Source of the DNA: Ovis canadensis
Taxonomy: Eukaryota; Chordata; Mammalia; Artiodactyla; Bovidae
Direction: 5' to 3'
Length of the DNA: 64,000 nt
Assembly (NCBI RefSeq): GCF_042477335.2
Contig: NC_091246.1
Span: 214,395,501 to 214,459,500 of the forward strand
Below the pieces are notes generated by a model. The model had not been told where the DNA came from and ran no database searches. It worked only from the letters and a program-made list of their open reading frames with translations. Below are positions 1 through 9,361 of this stretch, piece by piece. How positions within the stretch are numbered: position 1 is the first letter of the stretch; each line of letters starts with the position of its first letter. The translations under genes were made by a program, and so were the position numbers.

Positions 1-569
1 ACCTATGGGCCCCATATTAAGGTATGTAAATATTGACACATGACATATGACAGTAGGGTATTATTTATCCATTAGAATAATAACTATGAAAAAATTAATA
101 GCATGGGAAAAGACATGTTTTATGCTAAAAGAAAGATGCAGAATACAAGATGTAAGAAAAATACTTGAAAAAATAAAAGAAACCTGGTATGTACCAAAAT
201 GGACACTGTTATCTTTGGCTGGTAATTCTTTCCCTTTTCCCTCAATTATTCTTCATTTTGCAAATATCTACAAAGGAGACACATAAAATTTTTATTTAAA
301 AAACGATTGACAAGCCCAGGTTAAATTATGGAGATGATTTGGCTCAGATATGGGGAAACAGACAAGATGGCTTCCAGTGCACAGCTCCTCCCTCATCCCA
401 GCACTTGAGCAAAACATTTCAAATCTGCCAGTCCTGGTCCTTCCTGATGGTTTTCATTTTCATTATTATTTACTGACATAAAATAATGTCCACTTTCATA
501 TGGCTCTGACCAACTCAATACATAGATTAGCTGCCATTTTTGATTCTCCTTACATACTTTGTATGATGT
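1..569. other. no gene seen
   Basis: AT-rich single-copy-looking sequence. I see no exon, no SINE head and no reading frame with family resemblance. It could be CPO intron 1 or upstream intergenic DNA, since the first CPO exon was not located. Confidence 0.5.
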
Positions 570-1770
570 AATCAATTCAGTTTAGTTCAGTCACTTAGTT
601 GTGTCCGACTCTTTGTGACCCCATGAACCACAGCACGCCAGGCCTCCCTGTCCATCACCAACTCCCGGAGTTCACTCAGACTCACGTGCATCGAGTCAGT
701 GATGCCATCCAGCCATCTCATCCTCTGTCGTCCCTTTCTCCTTCTGCCCCCAATCCCTCCCAGCATCAGGATCTTTTCAAATGAGTCAGCTCTTCACATC
801 AGGTGCCCAAAGTATTGGAGTTTCAGCTTCAACATCAGTCTTTCTAATGAACACCCAGGACTGATCTCCTTTAGGATGGACTGGTTGGATCTCCTTGCAG
901 TCCAAGGAACTCTCAAGAGTCTTCTCCAACACCACAGTTCAAAAGCATCAATTCTTCGGCGCTCAGCCTTCTTCACAGTCCAACTCTCACATCCATACAT
1001 GACCACTGGAAAAACCATAGCCTTGACTAAACGGACCTTTGCTGGCAAAGTAATATCTCTGCTTTTGAATATGCTGTCTAGGTCGGTCATAACGTTCTTT
1101 CCAAGGAGTAAGCGTCTTAATTCCATGGCTGCAGTCACCATCTGCAGTGATTTTGGAGCCCAGAACAATAAAGTCAGCCACTGTTTCCCCTGTTTCCCCA
1201 TCTAATTGAAGTGATGGGACTGGATGCCATGATCTTAGTTTTCTGAATGTTGAGCTTTCATCCAACTTTTTCACTCTCCTCTTTCACTTTCATCAAGAGG
1301 TTCTTTAGTTCTTCACTTTCTGCCATAAGGGTGGTGTCATCTGCGTATCTGAGGTTATTGATATTTCTCCCAGCAATCTTGATTCCAGCTTGTGCTTCTT
1401 CCAGCCCAGCATTTCTCATGATGTACTCTGCATATAAGTTAAATAAGCAGGGTGACAATATACAGCTTTGACATATTCCTTTTCCTATTTGGAACCAGTC
1501 TGTTGTTCCATGTTCAGTTCTAACTGTTGCTTCCTGACCTGCATACAGATTTCTCAAGAGGCAGGTCAGGTGGTCTGATGTTTCCATCTCTTTCAGAATT
1601 TTCCACAGTTTACTGTGATCCATACAGTCAAAGGCTTTGGCATAGTCAATAAAGCAGAAATAGGTGTTTTTCTGGAACTCTCTTGCTTTTTCGACAATCC
1701 AGCGGATGTTGGCAATTTGATCTCTGGTTCCTCTGCCTTTTCTAAAACCAGCTTGAACATCTGATATAAT
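570..1770 (-). mobile_element. BovB LINE 3' portion, antisense, dead
   Basis: Read on the - strand this encodes pieces of the BovB (RTE clade) reverse transcriptase and its C-terminal part, including a YADDTT-type catalytic motif near 1335-1352 and the C-terminal region that starts [14 protein letters not shown] near 1000. Frameshifts split it into at least three frames, so it is a pseudogene. The + strand begins with the TTCAG-type pentamer tail typical of BovB 3' ends. The element is 5' truncated near 1770. Confidence 0.9.
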
Positions 1771-1914
1771 AGTAGTCCAGAAAATCTACAATTAACAAGG
1801 ATAACAAGCTTTGTAATCTTTCCCTTGATCATTTAAGGAGGTGGTCTATTATATATATTACATACTCCCAATATGGAGAATCATTTGAATCTAGCACTAT
1901 GAATCAAGGATGGA

Positions 1915-2130
1915 TGCTTCTGCATGCTCAGTCATGTCCAACTCTTTGTGAGCCTTTGGACTGTAGCCCACCAGGCTCCTCTGTCCATGGAATTTTCCAG
2001 GCAAGAATACTGGAGTGGGTTTCCATGCCCTCCTCCAAGGGGTCTTTCCAACCCAGGGACTGAACCCCTATCTCTTATATGTCCTGCATTCGCAGGCAGT
2101 CTTTACCACTAACACCACCTGGGAAGCTCC
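1915..2130 (-). mobile_element. Bov-tA type SINE
   Basis: Reverse complement of the standard ruminant tRNA-derived SINE. On the + strand it runs from a CAGTCATGTCCAACTCTTTG-type block through CAGGCAAGAATACTGGAGTG to the complement of the tRNA-like head (ACCACCTGGGAAGC). Confidence 0.9.
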
Positions 2131-2184
2131 AGAAATTACTGTCAAATACTATGCAGTCAGTAAAAATATTTATAATGAGTTTCT

Positions 2185-2450
2185 ATTAGTTTGAGAAAAT
2201 GTCTCTGGTAGAATATATAATAAAAAGAAGCAAATACAAAATTATATATAGATACAATTTGCACTGTGTTTATAAAAAAATATGCACTGATAAAAGCCGG
2301 AAGGGAAATATGTCAACATATCTGCAGTGGTTAACTCAAGAAGATGGGAGGATTATTCCTTCCTTCTCTTTTCTATTTTTCTTCTCTCTCTACTTCCTAA
2401 ATTTTCCACTTATAAGCAAATGTTAATTTTGTAAGAAAGGAAAAAAATTG
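2185..2450 (+). mobile_element. possible old L1 3' end fragment
   Basis: The order of blocks (a 'cagtggttaactcaagaag' stretch, a T-rich run, 'aaattttccacttataagcaaatgtt', then an A-rich end near 2443) resembles the 3' untranslated end of old mammalian L1 families. The match is from memory of family style and is weak. Confidence 0.35.
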
Positions 2451-3536
2451 AAAATACATTACTGTCATGAAATATTCATGTAACTGTTTCCTAAGTATTT
2501 AAATACAAAATTTGCCTCAATATACATTAGGATTTTTTGCCTCTTTCAACATTCCAAAAAAAATTTCATCAGACAATCTTTTTGTATTGCAGTATTTATT
2601 AATACAATCTGCAGTATTTATTAATAATGTACCCCAAGAGATCATTTTCTCTGTTAAACATTTTATGAATTCCTATTCAAAAAGAATACACAACGTACAA
2701 TAATCTTTTCATTTGATCGTGAGATGAGACTGGTGATAATTCAGGGGATTAGCCAGCTTTTTCCTTCCCTCTCTACATGTATTATGCATCACCCAAGAAA
2801 TTGCCTGGAAACAGGAAGCTGCCTTTTCTAAGTATATGGTTTATATGTTGCTTGAACTAAGTAACATTTGGGGTTTTGAGATATAAGTATTGTGCTTAAT
2901 TTCATGTAAAATGATCAGCACTTCTAATATTAGGGGTTTTCATTCAAATCTCATATGGTTTACTTTTTTTTGCATATTGTATGCACCCAGTCATTCAATG
3001 CTGGAGGCATCATACTCACACATTTTCCAGACATTGAACTGGGGCAAATTTGAAGGTTGGTGCTTGATAGTGTCCAGTGACCTTTCATTTATTCCCTTTC
3101 ATATTGTAAAATTGCCTGGGAATACCAGCTCAGTTGAAACAGGAATTCACCAGCTGCCAGGGCTGCTTTTTAGTGTATTCACTTTCCTGTGTCACCAAGT
3201 AGATGACTGTGATCGAAACAGACCTTTGCTGAACTGTGTGATGGAAAGAACTGTGTTGCCTTGAACAACCACCATCCCTGGTCCCAGAAAGCATCTGCAG
3301 TGATCCCCTTTCCCATTTGGACAGTCACTGTGAGCAGTGAGAACGAAGGGCTGAAAGGACTCTTATTAGCTTCATTTCCTCTCCTCTCCCCATTCTGCAA
3401 AAGCACTGAAACTAGGTCCCAATGCACTTACAGGACTAATACTTATTTAGCTTTCTTTGTAGTCCAAATCAGAGATCGATAATTAAAAAAAAAATAGGCT
3501 ACTAAACATTTTTATGCATATTTTCTAGAGTATAAT
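2451..3536. other. no gene seen
   Basis: No recognisable gene or repeat. The 124-codon frame at 2890-3264 resembles no family, has no splice context and no coding bias that I can see. Confidence 0.5.
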
Positions 3537-3547
3537 AAATGTATAAT

Positions 3548-3769
3548 TTGACTTCCCAGGTGGCGCTAGTGGTAAAGAACCCCCCTGCCAATGCAGGTAG
3601 ATGTGAGATTTGTGGGTTGGATCCCAAAGTCAGGAAGATCCTGGGAGGAGGGCATGGCAACCCCCTCCAGTATGCTTGCCTGGAGAATCCTATGGACAGA
3701 GGAGCCTGGAAGGCTACAGCCCATGGGGTAGCAAAGAGTTGGACATGACAAGCGATTCTGCATGCACGC
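3548..3769 (+). mobile_element. Bov-tA SINE with target-site duplication
   Basis: Sense copy starting at the tRNA-like head (GACTTCCCAGGTGGCGCTAG). It is flanked by AAATGTATAAT (3537-3547) and AAATGTCTAAT (3770-3780), a 10/11 target-site duplication. Confidence 0.93.
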
Positions 3770-4164
3770 AAATGTCTAATCTAGCCTCTGTAACAAAATC
3801 TTCAGAGGAGAAAAAAAAAATCCAACAGCCTAGGATACTAGTATTTACCTTAAGGATTGTTGTTAGAATTATATATAGAGTTAGAACAGTGCTGACATGC
3901 ATAATTGCTTGTAAAATATTGGTTGTTATTATTACCAGCTACTCTTCAGTTTGGAATTCTCCCTCTCCTGTCCTCAATACGCTTAGTGCACTATTTAATT
4001 GGTAGTTAGGCACTAGCTTATTATACTTCACTTTATATTTTTAATAGCTAAGTTATTTTGCTTTTCATGTATTTATATCTCACTTCCTTAAGTAGATTTT
4101 AAGCTCTATAAGGAAGAAATCTGTATTCTATTACTATTACTATGTTATCACTTTTGCATAGAGT

Positions 4165-4285
4165 CCCAAGGGTGCCTACCTATTGGGTTGTTGAATGAAT
4201 TAGATAAGATAATTATGTAAATGTTTAGACTGGTGCCTAGAATATAGTGCCCAATAAGGGTTAACAAATGTTAATATAACATATA
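4165..4285 (+). repeat. MIR SINE remnant
   Basis: The 3' half of a MIR element: a GGGTTGTTGAATGAATTAGATAA-like core followed by 'gtgcctagaatatagtgcccaata', the usual MIR ending. Confidence 0.6.
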
Positions 4286-5114
4286 TATACTAGATGATTA
4301 TTTGATAATAGCAGATGAAATGAGCTTCTGAAAATTTATGGGTAAGTTGAATTTTTTAAAATTTTAAACACACCAAGGGATGCATGTGTTTTCTCTATAA
4401 AATGTTAATACATTTTGTAAATAATCAGCCTCAACATATTACGCTTATAGTATTTTTAAACTGAAATTGTTCATTCTGAAGCACTCTGGTTTTCTTAAAA
4501 AATCGAATAAATGATAAGCATTAGAAATGCATCCTTGAGTGGAAAAGTGTATTGCTCCACAACAATTACAATTTTAATAGCAGTTGTTTCTTGTAATCTC
4601 CTTTCAAAATTCACTTCATTGTTTTAACTAATTATCTAGACAATCATATCTTGTGAGCTTTTCTAGGACAAGCTAAATGAAGTACTACTCTTTTAACAAT
4701 AAAACATTTACAGTTTTGAAGATAAAGAGCTTCTGCTAAGTTCAGATTATTATTATTAATATGATTAACAATTAAAAGCATAGAATTGTGTAGAGAAATT
4801 GATTTCTACTACAGTGGGTGATTATTATGGTACATGGTGTTAATTGAACAGATTAAAAAATTAAATGTAGTCATTTCTACATTGGAGTTATATAGCTGTG
4901 AATGGAACTTGAGTTTTAATTATTCTATCAAAATATTTTGTAGTTTGATATTGTTTGGAGATAATATCAGTTAGATGGCTAAATTATTCTCCATATAATT
5001 ATTATTTTCAATGTTATTGTAGCAAAATAGGGTTTTTACTTAGCATTGTTTTGAATTGCTACTGTGTTTTAACATACAGTAAGCATTAACTAAGTTCGAG
5101 AGATAAGTTTATTT

Positions 5115-5205
5115 TAAAACATGGACTAACTAATTTAATCCTCATAGGAATCCCTTGGAAAGGTGTTATTCCCATTTTACAGATTATAAAATGAGACTAA
5201 ATATA
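5115..5205 (+). repeat. MIR/L2-like remnant
   Basis: Contains the 'actaatttaatcctcataggaat...attcccattttacagatta' block that is characteristic of MIR and L2-type ancient repeats. Confidence 0.55.
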
Positions 5206-5499
5206 ATGCCAGAATGTTCAGAGAAAAAAAAATGTGAGAAAATAGATAAAATCATTGAAACATTAGCTAATTAGATCACTAACACCTTTCTTTCTCTCTA
5301 TCCAAAAGTTCATACCCTAGCATCACCAAAAACTCACTTCCTAGTGCTTTTAACATAGAAAGAAATCACTCCAAATATAGTTATTGGGTAAATGAATGAT
5401 CAATTACTATGCTTTCATAATGAAAATATAACCCTACTTTTAACTTAGGTAAAGACTTTTAGTTAGGTAACCAAAACATTCCTCAAACATTTGTGTGGT

Positions 5500-5695
5500 T
5501 TGGAGACAGAGAATTAGCTCTATGACTTACTAACTCTGTGACTGTCTGCAAGTTACCTGATTTCACTTGGCCAAATTTCGTTATTTGTAAAACATGGATG
5601 ATGACATTTCACAGAGTTGTAGTGAGAATAAATCATATAGTATGCATTATTGTTCTGGCACAAAGGAGAGGCATTGAATACTTTTATCAAATTGT
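5500..5695 (+). repeat. MIR SINE remnant
   Basis: Near full-length MIR core: 'actctgtgactgtctgcaag', 'ttatttgtaaaacatggatgatgac', 'gagttgtagtgagaataaatc' appear in the standard order. Confidence 0.7.
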
Positions 5696-5746
5696 TAAAA
5701 TATAAGCCATACATGGAAATCTATTACATAGGCCTATACCTATTAT

Positions 5747-5965
5747 GGGCTTCCCAGGTGGCTCAGTGGTAAAGAATCCACCTGCCAATGCAGGAGACCT
5801 GGGTTCTATCCCTGAGTTGGGAAGATCCACTGGAGAAGGAAATGGCAACCCAATCCACTCCATTATTCTTGCCTGGGAAATCCCAAGGACAGAGGAACCT
5901 GGTGGGCTAAACAGTCCATGGGATCACAAAAGAGTCGGATATGACTTAGCAACTAAGCAACAAAG
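5747..5965 (+). mobile_element. Bov-tA SINE
   Basis: Sense copy from GGGCTTCCCAGGTGGCTCAG through AGTCGGATATGACTTAGC. It ends right where the L1 ORF2 fragment begins. Confidence 0.93.
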
Positions 5966-6664
5966 AATATATATTATAGAAATTGAATCAATAATTAATA
6001 ACCTTACAAAACAGAAAGCACCAAGCCCAGATGGGTTCACTGGTGAATTCTATGAAATATTTAAGGAAAAGGTTATATCTCTACAATTTCATCTAAAAAA
6101 TATAAGCAGAGGGAATACTTTTTAATTCATTCTTTGAGGCCAACCAAATATCAAAACCAGTCAAAGACATCATGAGGGAAAAAACACTATAGATCAATAT
6201 CTCTCATGAACATAGATGTAAAAATCCACCACAAAACACTAGCAAATTAAATCAAAAAATGTATGAGATGAATTATACACCAGCCCACTGACTGAATTTA
6301 TCCCAGATATGCAAGGCTAGTTTAACATTTGATAACCAAATAATGTAATCCATTATATCAATAGGCTAAAAATTAAAAAATCACATGATCATGTCAGTAG
6401 ATGCAGGGAAAAAAAATTTTAAAAATCCAATAAATGGTGCTGGAACTATTGGACATACACACACACACACAAAGTGAATCTAGACACAGACCTACATTCT
6501 TTATAAAAATTAACTCAAAATGGATTATAGACCTAAAAATGTAAAATATAAAACCATAAAAATCCTAGAAGATAATGTAGGAGAAAGCCTAGATAAATTT
6601 GGGAATAGTGATGATTTTTTAAATACATCACCAAAGACATGAACCATGAAGTAAATAATTGATA

Positions 6665-7050
6665 ACCTGAAGAATTGTTGCTTTTGAACTGTGGTGTTGG
6701 AGAAGACTCTTGAGAGTCCCTTGGACTGCAAGGAGATCCGACCAGTCCATTCTGAAGGAGATCAGCCCTGGGATTTCTTTGGAAGGAATGATGCTAAAGC
6801 TGAAACTCCAGTACTTTGGCCACCTCATGTGAAGAGCTGACTCATTGGAAAAGACTCTAATGCTGGGAAGGGTTGGGGGCAGGAGGAGAAGGGGATGACA
6901 GAGGATGAGATGGCTGGATGGCATCACGGACTCAATGGACGTGAGTCTGAGTGAACTCCAGGAGTTGGTGATGGACAGGGAGGCCTGGTGTGCTGTAATT
7001 CATGGGGTCGCAAAGAGTCGGACACGACTGAGCAACTGAACTGAACTGAT
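6665..7050 (+). mobile_element. BovB 3' end nested in L1
   Basis: Sense 5'-truncated BovB 3' end, ending in the pentamer tail CTGAACTGAACTGA near 7035-7048. It matches the copies ending at 20470 and 34070. L1 ORF2 resumes downstream. Confidence 0.9.
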
Positions 7051-7577
7051 ACTTTATTAAAATTAAAAACTTCTTCAAAAGATAATGTCAAGAGAAGGAG
7101 AAGACAAGGCACAAAGTGAGAGAAGATATTTGCAAAAGACATATCTGATAAAGCGCAGGTATCTAAAACACACAAAGAACTCTTTGTTAACAATAACAAA
7201 GAGACAACCTGATTTTAAAAATGGACAAAGGACCTGAATGGACACACCTCACCAAAGAAGATACACAGGTGGCAAATAAACATAGGAAACATTGCTGGAG
7301 AGAACGCGAAATGGCCCAGTCACTTCAGTCCCTCTGGAAGACCATTTGGTAGTTCCTTACAAAATTAAACACACTCTTGCCATATGATCTAGCAAATATG
7401 CTCCATGGTACGATCCAAATGAATTGAAAACGTACGTCCACAAAACACTGCACACAGCTGTATATGGCAGCTTTACTCATAACTTCCAAAACTTGGAAGC
7501 CACCAAGATATCCTTCAGTGGGTGAATGCACAAATAAACTGTGGTAATATAGACAGCAGAATATCAGACAGCACTAA

Positions 7578-7772
7578 AAACCTGCCTGCCAAGGCAGGAG
7601 ACACAAGAGACCTGGGTTCCATCCTGGGTTGGGACAATCCCATGGAGGAGGGCACAGCAACCCACTCCAGTGTTCTTGCCTAGAGAATCCCCATGGACAG
7701 AGGAGCCTGGAGGCTACAGTCCATAGGGTTGCTCCGAGTTGGACACGACTGAAGTGACTTAGCATGCACAAA
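7578..7772 (+). mobile_element. Bov-tA SINE nested in L1
   Basis: Sense copy lacking part of the tRNA head. The flanks GCACTAAAAA and GCACAAAAAG look like an aged target-site duplication. L1 homology continues on both sides. Confidence 0.85.
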
Positions 7773-8453
7773 AAGAAATGAACTATCAAGCCCTAAAAAG
7801 ACATAGAAGAAAGTTAAATACATATTACTAAGTGAAGGAAACCAATCTGAAAAGGCCACATGCTGTATGAGTCCAACGACATGACATTCTATAAAAGGCA
7901 AAACTAAAACTGAAAAGATCAGTGGTTGCCAGGGGTTAGGTGGGAGGGAAAGATGCATAGGCAGATCAGAGAAGATTTCTAGGGCAGTGAAGCTCTTCTG
8001 TATGATACTATTAATATAATGGTGGATACACGTCATTATACATTTGTCCAAATCAATAGAATGTATAACAGCAAGAGTGAACCCTCATGTGACCTATGGA
8101 CTTTGGGAAATAATGATGTGTCTATGTAGGTTTATTATAATAAATAGACTGCTCTGATGTGGGATGTTGGTAATGGGGGAGGTTGTGTGTGTCGGAGGGG
8201 GCAGGAAACAGTAAGTGTATAGGAACTCTCAGTATTTTTCATCCAATTTTGCTGTGAACCTAAAACTCCTCTAAAAAACAAAGCTTGTTTTTAAAAAATA
8301 TAAACCACTACATTAAGATTCTTACAACTGTATACAGTAGTGTGGTTAATACTTCAGGCTTTTCACTCAGGCTGTCGGAGTTTAAGTCCTAATAACACTT
8401 TCCCTGTGACTCAATTTCTTTATTTCTGAAATGAGGGTAATAAGAATACTTTG

Positions 8454-8750
8454 GGGCTTCCCTGGTGGCTCAATGATGAAGAATCTACATGCAAATGCAA
8501 GAGATGCATTTTGATCCCTGGTCTGGGAAGATTCTGTGTGCTGTGGAGCAACGAAGCCCGTGTGCCACAACTATTGAGCCTATGCTTTAGAACCTGGGAG
8601 CTGCAACAAGAGAAGCCGCTGCAATGAGGAACACCAGCGCTGCAGCTAGAATGTAGCCCCTGCTCACAGCAACTAGAGAAAGCCCACTTGTAGCAACATA
8701 AAGACCCAGTGCAGCCAAAACTAAATAAATAAACTTTTTTTTTTTTTTTT
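8454..8750 (+). mobile_element. CHR-2 type tRNA-derived SINE
   Basis: It starts GGCTTCCCTGGTGGCTCAAT and carries the CHR-specific body ('gcaacaagagaagccgctgc', 'ctagagaaagcccacttg') and an AAATAAATAAA end before a T-rich run. The direct repeat AGAATAC is at 8443-8449 and 8755-8761. Confidence 0.85.
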
Positions 8751-8771
8751 AAACAGAATACCTTATCTTAG

Positions 8772-8889
8772 GACTTAACCAGTGGTCCAGTGGCTAAGAC
8801 TTCATCTTCCAGTTCAGGAAACATGGGTTTGATCCCTGGTCTGGGAACAAAGGTTCCATATGCCTCAGGGTGTGGCAAAAAAAAGAAAA
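8772..8889 (+). mobile_element. short tRNA-derived SINE
   Basis: A tRNA-like head (GACTTAACCAGTGGTCCAGT ... TTTGATCCCTGGTCTGGG) with an A-rich end. It is flanked by AGAATACCTTATCTTAG (8755-8771) and AGAATACCTCATCTTAG (8890-8906), 16 of 17 matching: a clear target-site duplication. Confidence 0.9.
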
Positions 8890-9261
8890 AGAATACCTCA
8901 TCTTAGAGTTTTCCAGAAAAGTGAGAAATTTAAAGTGGTTAATCTAATGAATGTCTCACAGTAAGTTTTAGCTCAATAAATCTTATTCTTTCTTTTACAA
9001 ATTTAAAAAGTGTTCTTATTTACAACATCTTGCTGAATTATCCCAGCCTCCCTGCAAAGTCCCCAACCTGCAGATGAAGAAAGAGCCCCTCAGAGGGGCT
9101 CAGTGGTACCCACGGTCTCACAGTTTGTAAGCTGCAGAGACGAGACTTGAGGACTGACTTCTGTCCTCAAGGTGCTGTGCACGTTGGTTTTCCCTACTCT
9201 TATCATCAACCTTCCAACCCTCATGATATCCTGGCTTCATGGCTGCTCTTTGTCTTTGCAG

Positions 9262-9361
9262 ATCCCTCACACAACAGAGACAAGAAGTTGTGGGTAAAGG
9301 AGTGAGTCCATGGAGGATCCTGGAGACGTATCCTTATAACAGATACCACCCCATGGGGGAG
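9262..9361 (+). CDS. CPO: CPO exon 2
   Basis: Acceptor TTTGTCTTTGCAG ends at 9261 and the donor GTAAGC starts at 9362. The first base completes an Arg codon begun in the missing exon 1. It encodes the start of the mature region ([10 protein letters not shown] ... YHPMGE), ending in phase 0. Confidence 0.92.

Larger units (their letters stand above)
3781..5746. other. AT-rich, no gene; only MIR remnants
   Basis: About 2 kb of AT-rich DNA with three MIR-like remnants, listed separately. No exon is recognised. CPO exon 1, if present here, was not distinguishable. Confidence 0.5.
5966..8300 (+). mobile_element. L1 LINE fragment (ORF2 and 3' end), interrupted twice
   Basis: In sense it starts inside ORF2: the translated piece at 5967-6120 reads like the L1 reverse-transcriptase segment around 'KAPSPDGFTGEFY'. 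It continues through the ORF2 C-terminal region (6480-6660, 7050-7577, 7773-8000) to a 3' UTR-like end near 8300. Stops and frameshifts are frequent, so it is inactive. A BovB 3' end (6665-7050) and a Bov-tA (7578-7772) sit inside it, and L1 homology resumes after each. A short (AC)n run lies at 6457-6471. Confidence 0.85.
8335..8990 (+). repeat. MIR split by two later SINEs
   Basis: MIR homology up to about 8449 (ending 'tgagggtaataagaatac') resumes at about 8890 ('aatacctcatcttagag') and runs to 'ctcaataaat' near 8980. Two tRNA-derived SINEs lie between the halves. Confidence 0.7.

Noticed and set aside
8454..8889. tRNA-like sequences at SINE heads as real tRNA genes
   Set aside because: They keep only tRNA-derived promoter-like blocks and lack a full cloverleaf; they are SINE heads.
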